Positions 1 through 12,022 of a stretch of 64,000 nucleotides of DNA are shown here, one piece after another (the stretch's first letter is position 1; every line of letters starts with the position of its first letter). The notes beneath the pieces were generated by a model. It was given only the letters and a program-made list of their open reading frames with translations. It did not search any database and had not been told where the DNA came from. Source of the stretch: Pseudorasbora parva. Taxonomy: Eukaryota > Chordata > Actinopteri > Cypriniformes > Gobionidae. The stretch is taken from positions 25,821,203-25,885,202 of the forward strand of contig NC_090178.1 of NCBI RefSeq assembly GCF_024679245.1, in the 5' to 3' direction. The translations under genes were made by a program, and so were the position numbers.

Positions 1-1362
1 TGCTTTTCATTTGAATCATGTTTGCACATATTTAGACCATAAAACCAAAACGTATTGTTCTTGCATCCCCATATCACACTGGCATCTTGATTATTAACTT
101 ATGACTCCATTGTGCTGAGCCATGGATAAACATAACACTATTATAGCTCTATCACAAATCCTAGTGTGATTCACTGCTGAGTGTCATAACTTGCTTTTTT
201 TATCAAGCTGAAAACCTGGAGTCATGAGCACATGCTGGTAGATAAGATTTAATATTGTGTGAGTTTCTTGCCGTATGATTTGTTTGGCAACATTGGAGTC
301 AGTCATGCTGGTGATATCCAATAGAAGGACAGAAGAAGAAAATCTTGTTTCTCTGACTTTGAAACGAGAAGAGTGATTTAGGTTTAGGAAGGGAGGGGGG
401 AAGAAAGGAAAAGAGATTGAGAGGGAGTTTGGCAGGAGACAAAGAATGCAAAGGGGAGTCGAGCACTAATGGAGGGATACCAGACTCTTTAAAACGGGAT
501 GAAAGCTTAAGATTGGCTACAATCTCTCAGATGCATTCTCATTGCAACTCGACTCTTTAATTTAGACTAATCTTGATGAACTCTAAATCTCACCTTTCTC
601 AAGTAAAACACCCAAAGCGAATATCAGCGATTAGTTTATTATTTCTGTGCAAATTAATATAGAAACTAAATCAGAGATTCAGCTTCTAGGTTGTGTTTCT
701 CAGTTGTCATAAAATTGTCATAATATATGCCTCCTTAAAAGTGTTGCTGTCTGAAGTATGCTGAGAGGTTGGTGTTGAAAACCTAAATGACTCTGGGAAT
801 GCTAAGCACGCTTGTTTTGTCTGACCTGACAAAAGGTGACAAGTCACATTTCGTATTGATATAGTCCAATGCGATGCATGTCTGAGACGAATTAAACGTG
901 TGACTCAGATGCACTGATTGTAGAAGCATAGACTTTGGTTTGCATTGGTTTGTGATAGCAGCAGAGATAATACAAACCATAGTGACTGCGCAGGTGTCTC
1001 CTGAGTCATACTGCCTCACTTCCCTCCTAATTCTATTAGACGTTCCACATCTGAGAGTCTCGATTCAATTTAAAATCAGAGAATTCAATTTAACGGGAGA
1101 ACAAGAGGTCGCAGACTCAGAGCTGTGGACAGATGTCCCTGGTGGGTCTGTCTGAGGGTCTGTCTTTTAAAAAAAAAAGTCTTGCTCATTAAGACTTTTA
1201 AATTGGAATGTCAGACCATGTGAATGAGACGTGAAGTATGTGTCTGTCCTAATGTGTAAGTGATCAGTTATTTTGACATTTTTTTTGTTTAAATGAGCTA
1301 ACTCTTAACGACTGAACTTTGTGCACAAGCATTTGATTTCTGATGACAGTCTGCGGTGATTT
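1..1362. other. intergenic, no gene recognised
   Basis: AT-rich non-coding DNA. The open frames here (71-80 codons) have no recognisable protein motif, no splice-site pattern and no usual start context, so I treat them as chance. The last 8 bases, GGTGATTT at 1355-1362, are the left target-site duplication of the next element. Confidence 0.6.
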
Positions 1363-2001
1363 TAGCCTGGGAAAACCCAGACAACTTCTGGCAAATTTTT
1401 ATTTGCTCTGAGTCTGCAAGTAGTCTGGCAAAGAGCCCATTCAAACCCATTTCTAATCTGTTGAAATCGTGGCACCAATCAGAGACGTTGGAGCGGGCTT
1501 TACACGATGACAGCGCAGTGATGGTGAAGCAGGATGCCACTGTGGAATATCACTCGTTCGAATAAGCTGTCACGTCTGTTTTAAAGGGATACTTCACCGC
1601 TTTTTCATATTAAACTGTTATTCCCTTAAATAAAACGAGTTGATACATACATTACCTCTCTCGTTTAAGTGCGTGCACTTAATTGTTTTGACACGCGGTG
1701 ACGATCTGATAGCATTTAGCTTACCACACTAAGCCCAGTTCATTCACTATGGTACCAAAAGACATCAAGTTAGAAGTGATCAAGTATGATGACATAAAAT
1801 AAACCGTGGTGCTTATCTAAGCGGATTAAAAAGGAGAACTATAATCTTTGGCGGAGTAGCACTTCTGAGAGTACTTCGACTCGGCGCAGTAAAAAGTCCC
1901 GGTTGAAACATTCTCCCCCCCACCCCTATTGACAGAAATGAGAAGGGGGAATTACTACTACTCAGTTACTACTGAGAATGATCTGGTTTTAACCAGGCTA
2001 T
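1363..2001. mobile_element. hAT-type non-autonomous DNA transposon (MITE), 639 bp
   Basis: The left end reads TAGCCTGGGAAAACCCAGA and the right end is its imperfect inverse (AACCAGGCTAT). The element is flanked by a perfect 8-bp duplication, GGTGATTT, at 1355-1362 and 2002-2009. An 8-bp duplication with TAG-type ends is the hallmark of hAT transposition. No transposase ORF lies inside, so it must have been moved in trans. An internal stretch at about 1583 resembles the end of a TTAA-type repeat. The ends are related to the elements at 17884 and 47622, but the interior differs. Confidence 0.8.
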
Positions 2002-2009
2002 GGTGATTT

Positions 2010-2730
2010 CTGTAGAATCTGCGGACACAGATTCTGTGGTCATCATGTTTTAAAGGTGCAATGATTCAAATGAGTGTCACTGAATTAACCTGCATATCAT
2101 CCTATGAACAGATGGAGGAAATAAAGGGAAAATAAAACTTTTTATCCTGGGTTAGTATTAATCCTGGACAGTGAAGTTATGAAATTGCTTGACTAAACCC
2201 TGGCTAAATGTTCTTATTCGCATATTGAATATATTGTTTGAATTTGAGCTTCGGCTACAGCATGATAATGCAACTGCTTGTCCACTTGTAGAAATGATGT
2301 TGAAGTTATACTGTCTTTTCATCATAACTGTAGTTTCCCTAATGTGTGGAAGCTTAACAGGGCTTGTGAAAGTTTTTGCGACTGTACACTGCCTGAATAT
2401 TTAACAAGGCAAGCATTGTTTAGTTTATGATTGGTTGTCGGTTGCTAAACAACTTGACCACCCATTGTTTCACAGTGTATACCTTTCCCACTGCATTTCA
2501 GAAGTCTTCCCAACTTTGGGAATTCTTTAAAATGAGTGTTATTCTCCTCTCAGATTTACTAGGATGGGAGAGAAAGAGATCAGTTCAGTGCGTATAGTTG
2601 TTAATCTCTGGTGCACTTTAAACACTAACACTTAAAAAATGTATTGGTTCAAGAGCCAACTAAAATTAAACTAAATAATTCAAACAAATACATTTTTAGA
2701 ACCTTTTTTTCTTTTCTTTGGATTCTCAAA
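2010..2730. other. intergenic, no gene recognised
   Basis: AT-rich sequence without a supported gene. A 71-codon frame at 2189-2404 has no recognisable motif. From about 2731 the sequence becomes the left arm of the diverged inverted repeat described separately. Confidence 0.5.
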
Positions 2731-2843
2731 ACTGACACATTGTAAGTAATCTGAATTGTTTAATTGTTTTGAGTTTTATGAAATTGTTTCTTTTAATTTG
2801 GACTAACTTAAATTTAACTGAAACTGGGCTGGGATTTCTATTA

Positions 2844-3396
2844 CGCCGCATTCACACGGGGCGTAGGCGTTAACGCTTCCCATTTACTTTGAATGGGTGA
2901 CATCATCCGTTGCCGAACTGAATTGTGGGTTCCGTCGCGGCGCTTCACTCGCGTTGCAAGCGGCAGAAGTTGAAGAATTCTCAACTTTTCAAGCGCCAGC
3001 GCAGGCGTCATCCAATCAGATCGCCGTATGCAAATATCCTACAGCAGACACTAGCCAATTGCGTTCATTACTGCTCCGTGAACAATCCAGACCATAGACC
3101 GTTAAAAATCCAGACGCAGCTCCTGGACCACTACGTGATATTCTTCCCGCTGTCGGCGCTTTTTCAGGATTTAATGTACTTAACAGCTTCGTGCACCTGT
3201 GCAGTGCGCTGACAACAACTACACGGGCAATCGCACTCGCACATACAGCCAAAAAATGCGCTTTTTTGTGTTGTGTTTTGGTCCAAGCGGCAAGTTAATG
3301 TGATTGGCTGTTGTCACTATGACGATCGCGTCAGCACCCAGCTTCAGCCACGCCCTCCGTCAAGCGTTAACGCCTACGCCCCGTGTGAATGCGGCG
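2844..3396. mobile_element. PIF/Harbinger-like MITE with TTA duplication
   Basis: Near-perfect terminal inverted repeats of about 35 bp begin CGCCGCATTCACACGGGGCG on the left and end with its reverse complement on the right. They are flanked by TTA at 2841-2843 and 3397-3399. A 3-bp TTA duplication is typical of PIF/Harbinger transposons. The interior is GC-rich relative to its surroundings. It carries three overlapping open frames of 66-95 codons with no transposase motif, so this is a non-autonomous copy. The near-identical ends suggest a fairly young insertion. Confidence 0.7.
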
Positions 3397-3816
3397 TTAC
3401 GATCATCACGGATGTTACGATCATGGTGACGAGTGGGGCATGAGCTTAATTTGAGAACAGATATATTAAATGTATTATTGGTGTCCTTAATCAGAAAGTG
3501 CTATGCTAATGCTACCAAAGCACTGTGTAACCAATTAGCAAGGTGATGTTTACTGAATTATTTAGTCAAGTTTCCACCACTATAAATTTGAGATTACATG
3601 ATATGTTCAAATTAAAGGTATATGAATTGTCTTATTCAAATAGTTCAAGTTCAGATCAGTTATATATGATTAAAAAATAAATATTTAAACAAACAAAACA
3701 AAAAACATGTGCATGTGTTTCATCAGATGACAGTTTATTTAGTTAGTAAAACACATGTAAGTGATATACAGTGTTGATGATTTACCTTGGAAATCATTCA
3801 AGGAACCCACATTAAC

Positions 3817-3896
3817 AAAAACTATCATACATTAGCATATTAAAACATTAATCACTACTCAAACTCCCACTTAATTGACATTAATCTCGCAAAAAA

Positions 3897-3930
<34 letters not shown>

Positions 3931-3941
3931 TATAATTTTTT

Positions 3942-3979
<38 letters not shown>

Positions 3980-4051
3980 GAGATTAATGTCAATTAAGTG
4001 GGAGTTTGAGTAGTGATTAATGTTTTAATATGCTAATGTATGATAGTTTTT
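3817..4051. repeat. perfect 74-bp palindrome with A/T spacer
   Basis: The 74 bases at 3817-3890 are repeated without mismatch in reverse complement at 3978-4051. Between them lies an 87-bp spacer made of a poly(A) run, an (AT)n run and a poly(T) run. The structure would fold into a long hairpin. It could be a fold-back transposon, a recent inverted duplication, or an artefact of sequencing or assembly at a homopolymer. Confidence 0.8.
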
Positions 4052-4380
4052 GTATCATATAATATATATATATATATATTATATGTCTTAGCATTTACTC
4101 TTCCTTTTGAGTGGCATGGGAAATGCATGCAGGGAAATGGAAATCCCAGCCCAGTTTCAGTTAAACTTAAGTTCCTCTAAGTTAAATTTCTAAAAACTCA
4201 AAACAATGAAACAGTTCAGTTTACTTAATATATCAGTTATGGGAACTTGAAAGAAACCGAAAGTGCTAAATACTGATTTGTTCGATTTGTCCTACTAAAT
4301 ATTTCACTAAAACCAATTCATAATTTTGGGGATTCAATTTAGGAATTACAGTGAGGAAGAAGTCATCATAAAATTATCAT

Positions 4381-4895
4381 TAAAGGGGTGGTTGCCTGCG
4401 GTTTCACTTTTCCAACTTTAGTTAGTGTGTAATGTTGCTGCTTAAACATAAACTTATTAACATATTTGCAAAGTTACAGCTCTGAAAGTTCAATGAAAAC
4501 AGAGATATTGTTTTTTTAAAGTTATGGCAGTTTATTGCCTACAAAAACAGTCGGTTTGGACTACAACAAGCTTCTTCCCGGGTTGGTGACATCATAAACC
4601 CTTGCTAGTCTCCGCAGATGTGACTTCTGCCCATAATGGTAAGGGCTGTGGCGTTTCCGGACAACCTGTGCTCCAATAAAAATACATGAAACTACATTTG
4701 CCAATCTAAACAATCTAAGACTATTGCGTTTTTCGGAGGGATGGGCTTCATAGAAGCAGGAAGCAAACAAGGCGTTCAAAGTATAAAAATATAAGAAAAA
4801 TACAGCGTTTTAAAAAAGAAGGAGTATTAAGACATGTTATACTGCGCCCCATAAACACAACCAAGCCTTAAACAAAAACATGGAACAACCCCAAA
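4381..4895. repeat. fragment of dispersed TTAA-type repeat
   Basis: It starts TTAAAGGGGTGGTTGCCTGC, the same TTAA-AGGG terminal pattern as other elements in the window. It continues with sequence of a kind common in cyprinid genomes (around 4560: CTACAACAAGCTTCTTCCCG). No matching right end was found, so the copy appears truncated. The right limit is approximate. Confidence 0.45.
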
Positions 4896-5842
4896 TGATT
4901 AGAACAGAAATAATGAACAGTGCTTCATTATGAAGAGAGAGAAAAAAAGTGGTTTAATTTACATTTCTTTGCCCTTAACACAGAGATCCCTGCTCCTAGA
5001 CTGGTTAAATCAAGTGTGTTTGTTCAGGATGTAAGTGAACGCCTGCATACCGTAGGCTATTGCCTATGAAGGGAATAGTGACATCTCTGATTTGGATCAG
5101 TGTATGAGAGCAGGAGAGAGCGAGTGGGATAGAGAAGCCAGTGTTCTCAGCATAGCTGCCCTTGTTTTCTGCCCCACTTCACTGTAATAATGGGAAGAGG
5201 GTCCTCATACTCCCCCTCTCTCCCACTCACGAGCTCCCTCCATTCAGCCTATCAGTAAATGCAGTGCTAAGAGGCTAAATGGTGCCTCTGTCTGCCTGGC
5301 CACTGACACACTGACACAGAGGAAATGGATCGTTTTAGACCGTGACCGAATTTTGGCTGTATGTTTGACCAATGACCAGATTACTGTCATAACAGAATAA
5401 ATAATCTGTCCATCATCATGTGGATATTCAAAAGGGATTGAAACGGAGTCAAATCGGTGTTGTTGTTCTTTACCAAAACGATCAAAAATTGCTTTTGTTA
5501 ATTGGAACAAAGCTGAACAAAAATAAAAAAATATATAAATAATCCTAAAACAACACTGAATGAACTCACCCAAACTAGCTGACAAGTTAGTTAAAAATTA
5601 CCTTTTTTAGGCCTTTTCTTACTGTCACTGTAATTTTTGATGTCAAATAGGCATAGTGCCGATATCAATTTTTCATGTTGCGATTAATTGCTGAAGCTTT
5701 TATCACAGTATACGATATTATTACGATATTGAAATAAGTAGCAAAAAAGTTTTGTCATAGCATAACAGCTTTAAGAACTATTTTTGTAATAACAAAAATA
5801 ACTGAATGTTTAAATACAATAATACAATGCACCAAAAATATA
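4896..5842. other. intergenic, no gene recognised
   Basis: No supported coding sequence. The 113-codon minus frame at 5244-5585 has no recognisable domain. At 5640-5740 a degenerate sequence with CGATATTATTACGATATTG resembles the remnant of a dispersed repeat. Confidence 0.45.
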
Positions 5843-5940
5843 TACAGCTCTGGAAAAAATTAAGAGACCACTTCCTTAACAATGAGAAATCAATGAAATG
5901 TTAAGTGTTAAGTTAACTCTTAATTTTTTCAAGAACTGTA
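5843..5940. mobile_element. very short Tc1/mariner-type MITE, 98 bp
   Basis: The ends TACAGCTCTGGAAAAAATTA and TAATTTTTTCAAGAACTGTA are inverted copies with few mismatches, each including a terminal TA, the Tc1/mariner target. The interior is only about 40 bp, so this is a minimal mobile end pair without coding capacity. Confidence 0.6.
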
Positions 5941-5984
5941 AAAGTAAAGTTTTCAAACAGATTAAAGTGCAAAAGATTCAAGTA

Positions 5985-6125
5985 ATTTAAGTTTTGTAAG
6001 AATACTTTGCAATTGTACTGTTTCTGCTGTATTTTGGATCAAATAAATGCAGCCTTGTTAAGCAGAAGAAAACTGCAGTTTTTGAAAACATTACAAAATC
6101 TAAACCGTTTGAACGGTAGTGTATA
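5985..6125. repeat. dispersed fish repeat fragment
   Basis: The stretch includes TTTCTGCTGTATTTTGGATC and AAATAAATGCAGCCTTG, followed by CCGTTTGAACGGTAGTGTAT. I recognise this wording from interspersed repeats widespread in cyprinid fish. No ends or duplication could be fixed. Confidence 0.4.
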
Positions 6126-6825
6126 CTTGGATGTACACTAGGGCTGTCAACGAATATTCTAAATTCGAATATATATTCGAATAGTTTTTAAAAAACGAAT
6201 TTCGAAGGTGAAAATTAATATTCAAATAAAAAAATAATAATAGAAAAGCGGGAAAAAAATCCCCCGCCGCGGTAGTAGAGGCGTGGCTGTCTGCTTTGCG
6301 AGTGAGTGCGCGCTTGAGGGTTCAGGGACAGGTCACAGGAGTCGCACTGTCACTGCTGAAAGTTGACGCGTCTTGCAGGGAAGATGGCAGAAAGTGCAGA
6401 GCCCAACTCGACCGCAGCAGAGAACAAGATTTTAACTCCATAATCTAAAAAGCCATGTCTGGAAGTACGTTGGATTTTGGTCGGTAGGAGGTAAAATTGT
6501 TGAGCCGCGAGATAGTTATATGCAAGATGTAAGATACAGTTAGCATACCGTGCCTCATTTTATTTACCGTTAAATAGAAACATTACTAAAATGTCGGCTA
6601 CTGTACTGACTGAAGAGATATTGCATGAATAAAAGATAAATGCACTGCTTCCACTGGTGTGATTATTTACCATGTTAAGGAAAAAGCTCCATGTTTAGCA
6701 CAGCATAGCTCGCTCAGAGCGCTCAATATGCTGTAAAACTTCAATTAATATTAATAATATTTGTTTCAATCACTAAATGAAGCCTGTTATATTTGGGACA
6801 AGAGTCGCGAGTCTCGCAACCTTAA

Positions 6826-8148
6826 AGGGATCCCCTGGTGTTGAGACTTGTAAGGCTTAATATAACATAAATGATGTCTCTTACTGAATTATGTAGTAGA
6901 AAACCCATGAAAGATCTACGTTATTTTAAAAATCGATTTTATATTTGGACCATGGGCGGCGCCATTTTGTTTGCGTTCTAGGTTGATGACGTAGAGTGGT
7001 TGAACTCCTCAATCAGCTGGCGTTACCCGTAGCTATTTTTACCACAACGCAACTCGAAAATTGTTTCAGAGTTAAACAAAACCAATGAATTCCTTTGTAA
7101 TTATACTTAAAACACACTCAAACATACATGTGCACACAAACTCACCTACACAAGTCACAAACAGATCGGCGGGCGCGCACACGACAGGCTCTGTCTCAAT
7201 CGAGATGTTGGGCTGCTTAGTCTCCACGACAGGGGCTGAATCTGAAATCGACCCTATACCCTTAAATAGGGCATTATTTGAAGGGACGGACATTTGTAGT
7301 GTTGTCCGACACCATAGTGGACATGTTCAAGTGCAGTCATTCAGTCTCACGTTCCACCGCAATAACGAGTGTAAAGCCGATTTACAAACAGCTGTCCGAC
7401 TTCACGCACTCAAACAAACATACATGTGCACACAAACTCTCTCTCTCACACAGACTCACACACACCCCAACAGATCGGCGCGAACACACACACACACCCC
7501 AACAGATCGGCGCGAACACACACACACACCCCAACAGATCGGCGCGAACACACACACACACGCACGCACTGCGCGCGCATACATAACCCTCAATCTATTC
7601 CCTGTGTTGATATCCTGTTCAACACATCCTGTTCCCTAGATAGACTGTTGATAGTAGATTAACTATAATGCCTAATGTGACCAGCAGAGGGAAATATCTA
7701 GGTAGGACGATGGGATAAAGTAACGTGAGGAAGAGAGGCAGGATGTTTTGGTGATGATGCATGCGATTGAGACAGAGCAGTCAGGTGTGTGTGTGCGCGC
7801 CCGCCGATCTGTTTGTGACTTGTGTAGGTGAGTTTGTGTGCACATGTATGTTTGAGTGTGTTTTAAGTACAATTACAAAGCAATTCATTTGTTTTGTTTA
7901 ACTCTGAAACAATTTTCGAGTTGCGTTGTGGTAAAAATAGCTACGGGTAATGCCAGCTGATTGAGGAGTTCAACCACTCTACGTCATCAACCTAGAACGC
8001 AAACAAAATGGCGCCGCCCATGGTCCAAATATAAAATCGATTTTTTTAAATAACGTAGATCTTTCATGGGTTTTCTACCACATAATTCAGTAAGAGACAT
8101 AATTTATGTTATATTAAGCCATACAAGTCTCAACACCATGGGATCCCT
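6826..8148. mobile_element. TTAA-type DNA transposon with ~385-bp inverted repeats
   Basis: It begins AGGGATCCCCTGGTGTTGAG and ends with the inverse, CAACACCATGGGATCCCT. TTAA is at 6822-6825 and 8149-8152. The inverted arms extend to about 7208 and from about 7766, with only scattered differences. A TTAA duplication points to the piggyBac or Kolobok superfamilies; the AGG start fits the purine-purine-G ends reported for Kolobok. The centre is a CA-rich minisatellite. The open frames (up to 184 codons) are low-complexity His/Thr repeats and are not genes. It is nested in the hAT element. Confidence 0.75.
7440..7570. repeat. minisatellite, about 33-bp unit
   Basis: The motif CCCCAACAGATCGGCGCGAA followed by (CA)n repeats three times in tandem in the loop of the TTAA element. 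Its core GATCGGCG also occurs once in each long inverted arm (near 7160 and 7805). The array therefore seems to have grown from sequence shared with the arms. Confidence 0.8.
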
Positions 8149-8524
8149 TTAAATTGCTTGCACAAAACTCTTGATCAGCACTCAAAAGTTTGTTCATTTA
8201 AATCGTTATCCACAGTGAGGGAGAGAGACAGAGGTCTGCGCTCTGCGGTCTTGGCCATTAGTTAATTTATATATAATAATTATATAATTTATAATAACAA
8301 TCTACTTGTTTTTGTGTAAGTAATGCGTTGTCAAATATGTATAAACTTAAATAGACAAACTATACAAGTAGTTAATGTTTCTTTGTATTAATTTGTCCTG
8401 TTATTGACGTAATGCATTGACAAAGTACGCGCCCAGATGTTCGAATAGTTCGAATATTCGTGTTTGTTTTAGAGGGAATATTCGAACATCATTTTTGAGC
8501 AATTTTGACAGCCCTAATGTACAA

Positions 8525-9667
8525 ATGAAAACAACACCTATATAGAGCAGTGAAAAATACAGTGCCAAAGTACAAACAGGGACAGTGCAAGATGAACGAA
8601 AACTAATTTGTTTAAACTCTGTTTTTTAAACTCTGATAGCGTTGGCTACATTAAAAATAATGAACATGAGGGTGCAAAAGACGCAACATGTGAACGGCCC
8701 CTTAGTCAGTGCATGCATGGTTACATCAGCGTAGCAGTCAATAAACAAAACCATCATGTACAGGACATTTAGGCCCAATAAAGGGGATGTCCCTGTTAAT
8801 ACGGGACAATTGGCAACCCTACTTTTATATCATGCTGCGTTTAATATAGAGCATAAAATATCCCCATGTCATACATGTATCTTTATGTAGCATTGAATGG
8901 TTGCCTACATATTTCATATTTCTATTGATTTCACACATTTTAGTCTGGCAATAGTTCAACTAGTAGACTACAATGTGAAGTTTATGCATCAATAACGCTA
9001 ATACAAGTGAGAAGAAATTTTTTACCTTTAAAATTGTCATCTTAAAGGGGACATATAATGGTACATGCACTTTTACAAGCTGAGAGAATGGAGATGTGTG
9101 TTGGCAGTGTTTGTTTTACCCTGTCTCAAATCGAGCCATTCGACCTCAAAGCATTTCTCACCAGACTGCTTTATAAACGAGGGTCAGTATAAAAGCAGGT
9201 TTTGCTAAGAAGCTGCTCCTGAATAACGATCTGTAACTTACCAGCTCTTTGTGTTCCTGCTGCATCTCCAGAAGAAATGAGTGTAGTTTGAAACGTTTCA
9301 CGATGAATGCGGCTAAAGTTTACAGGGTAAGTTAAATTACGGCATGCTTTCCATGTATGACGTTCTCAATATAATTCATAATCCCACGTTTATAATGAAC
9401 AACACGTTATAGTTATTGTGTTATTACAAACTGTGTACGCTTGTTTTAAAGTAAATATTGGCATGGTAACACTAAGCTTAATTATGTATATATTTTATAA
9501 CGGTGTCTATTACTGTAAAAAAAAAAAAATTGTGTCGTTAAAGTTATTACAATGTATAGATAACGTTGCGCATCACTGCCAAACCGACATTAACAGAAAG
9601 AAAAAAAAAATATTGGCATTATGTGTAACATCAATGTACCCCCAGGGGTACGCAAGCTGCTGCAGGG
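8525..9667. other. intergenic with repeat fragments
   Basis: No gene is supported. GACAATTGGCAACCCTA at about 8805-8821 looks like an isolated hAT-type right end. TTAAAGGGGACATATAATGG at 9044 is an isolated TTAA-type left end of a dispersed repeat running to about 9345. The 103-codon frame at 9418 is AT-rich and has no motif. Confidence 0.45.
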
Positions 9668-10777
9668 TAGGGATGGCTCGATACCACAATTTTGGCTTCC
9701 ACAATCTAATACCGAAGTACCGATATTAAATCGATACCACAAGGTCCGATATTAGCGCGGGTATATTGCACGCGAATGAGAATAATTATGCAAGTTTTGA
9801 GTTTATAAAGTGGGAAATTACCGAAAATGTTTATTAGTAAATTAATCAGCAAAGCTTATCACATCAAATCAATCATTTGAAAACTTTCTTGTGAGAAATA
9901 ATTTAAGCAAAAATCTCTCAAAATTAGCAAATTGCTTCTGGTTTCAAAAGACATCGCACTACACTAAAGCAATCTGCATAATCCGATTCAACATTTCACG
10001 CTCGTCTCGGGATGGAGAACGGAAATCATTTGAACACGCAAGAGATTTTATAGCATTTCGTAATAAGTTACAGGAGATATGAGCTCATACGACACACACA
10101 CACACATACACACACACGCACGCCTGTCACTTAGTCATGCTCGCACATTACACATTAAGTTTCCTTAAACAGTCAAATACACAGAATTATGTACAAATGT
10201 CTGTCTTTAGTGAGTATTCACATAAACACAGTCGGTTGTGTCTAACGTGAATGTAAATAGTGCAATAGTACGCGTGCAAATATAATGAGATCTAAATGTC
10301 ATTGGTTGAAACGAACGCTGGAGATTGTGGTATTCGATATTATGTTAGGCTGTGTGTGTGCGTTGATCAGTGTAAAAAGAAAATAAATGTCTAAATGAGA
10401 TGGTTTGAATGATTCACTGACCTGTCGATCTCTTCAGAAGTCTTAAAGTCAGGATAGTGACAGATGCTTCTTGGCTAGGTTTGATGGTTCTTCATCAGTT
10501 TTATAAGCAAAGTCATTACAAATGTCACTTCTACTCCTCTCTTTATTAATTAGTTTTGGGCATCTTGAGTGAGATTCAACTGCTTTATCCATTTTGTTCG
10601 TCTATGTTGTTGTCACATTTGCCGGTTGTTTCGGGTCAGTTTGGGTAGCGCGCTGCCATCTAGCGGTGAACTTCGGAAAAGCAGCATATACCGAAATGTG
10701 CCAAATCATGATATCGTACCGTTTTAAATAAAATATATACCGGTATTTTTCCAGTACTGGTATACCGCGCATCCCTA
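9668..10777. mobile_element. hAT-type non-autonomous element, 1110 bp
   Basis: The left end TAGGGATGGCTCGATACCA and the right end GGTATACCGCGCATCCCTA are inverted copies. They are flanked by CTGCAGGG (9660-9667) and CTCCAGGG (10778-10785), an 8-bp duplication with one mismatch. No transposase is seen; the 63- and 102-codon frames lack motifs. A short CA microsatellite lies at 10094-10120. The target itself is a repeat, since GGGGGTGCGCA-type sequence is also found near 14730. Confidence 0.75.
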
Positions 10778-10785
10778 CTCCAGGG

Positions 10786-11731
10786 GGTGCGCAAGAGGAA
10801 AAATGTAATGGCGGTCTGTTTTTTTTTTTTAATGGGATTTTCCATACAATTAAAAAAAGACAAGATGATCGCGGAAGATTTGGTTTCAAAGTGAAATGTA
10901 AAAGTGCCATTTGTCATTGTGTGTTGTTGTGTTTTTCATTAAGAATAATAGGCTAATGAACCCACAGTTTAAGCAATCCGCCTCCAAATCGGCACTAATT
11001 CTAAACTGAAACTAAAATCTGCTAGGCCTCACAGAGCGGCATTTACTGATGAGCTGTTATTCACGGTGTCATGCACTGGCGCAGTTTCAGTTCATGCATA
11101 TGGAAGCTTAACTTTCATAGGAATTCACTGAAAGTCCTCGCTTTGCTCCGCTCCGTTATTACTACCAGAGCAGCATATGTTCCTTTCGGTTAGATAGAAT
11201 TAGTGATTTAAAAGCCCAGTCGGTGATACTGGTATTACCGGTGTTGTCACACATTGATTAACCGGAGTGAAAATTTCCACACGTCACATCTTTATGCGTG
11301 CCATCTCGCATTCATTACAAATGTAGGCTCTTATATGCTTAACTGGCTGAAATCAGGGAATCTGTCAAGTGGGACAGTTAGTGAAGAAGGAGGAGAGGGA
11401 CCAAGAGAGAGTGAGGATTTGGAGGCAAAAGAGACAGAGAGAATAGTGAAACATTTTGTTTGATGTTGCACTTGAAAAGTTTCAGATTGATCCTCGTGTT
11501 TATTTATTTTATCTATATTGGACCTTATTCTCTTTAATGTTGTGGATCGATTGTAACTTCATTGCAATTTAATTCAATGTACTGTCGTTCTAATTTCCAT
11601 AACCATTGTGTTATGATAATGCTAGCTCCACAGTCATTGAATAGGCCTAGCGGCCTGTTGCTGCAATGTTTCTTTTATGCAGCTGAAAATAAACGTGCTT
11701 TCTGTACTGAGCCTGTGTCTGTCACATCCCC
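10786..11731. other. intergenic, no gene recognised
   Basis: Unique-looking sequence without conserved coding signals. A 69-codon frame at 11254-11463 is rich in Glu near its end but has no supporting splice sites or motif. Confidence 0.45.
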
Positions 11732-11735
11732 TTAA

Positions 11736-11987
11736 AGGGGGGGTGAAATGCTGTTTCATGCATACTGATCTTTTTACACTGTTAAAGACTTGGAATCCCA
11801 TACTAAACATAGACAAAGTTTCAAAAGTTAAGGTGGACGTTTGATGGGAGTATTTCTTTTTCAAAAATACTACTTCCGGTTAGTCATAAGTTTCGGCAAG
11901 TTTTTTTAGATCATGCGTCCCCTTTGACGTTAATGGGGGCGGAATTTCTTTGTATGGGCCTTACGGACAATTCTACCGGAAGCGCGT

Positions 11988-12022
<35 letters not shown>

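Larger units (their letters stand above)
2731..4250. repeat. diverged inverted repeat enclosing two younger insertions
   Basis: About 110 bp at 2731-2840 (ending TTTAACTGAAACTGGGCTGG) reappears in reverse complement at about 4138-4250 (CCAGCCCAGTTTCAGTTAAA). The similarity continues through the matching GTTTAATTGTTTTGAG and CAAAACAATGAAAC blocks. The arms differ by scattered substitutions and small indels, so they are older than what lies between them: the Harbinger-like element at 2844 and the perfect palindrome at 3817. It may be an old DNA transposon with long terminal inverted repeats. No transposase is visible. Confidence 0.55.
6139..8516. mobile_element. hAT-type element (2378 bp), interrupted by a TTAA element
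   Basis: The ends TAGGGCTGTCAACGAATATTC and TTGACAGCCCTA are inverted copies. They are flanked by ATGTACAC (6131-6138) and ATGTACAA (8517-8524), an 8-bp duplication with one mismatch. Near 6384 an ATG opens a short frame beginning MAESAEPNSTAAENK that meets a stop after about 19 codons. This may be a relic of a hAT transposase N-terminus. The 1.3-kb TTAA element at 6826-8148 is inserted inside. It is therefore non-autonomous. Confidence 0.75.

Noticed and set aside
7085..7662. Overlapping frames of 78-184 codons with His/Thr repeats
   Set aside because: They cover a CA-rich minisatellite inside a TTAA transposon. Several frames are open at once because of the repeat, and no domain is present.
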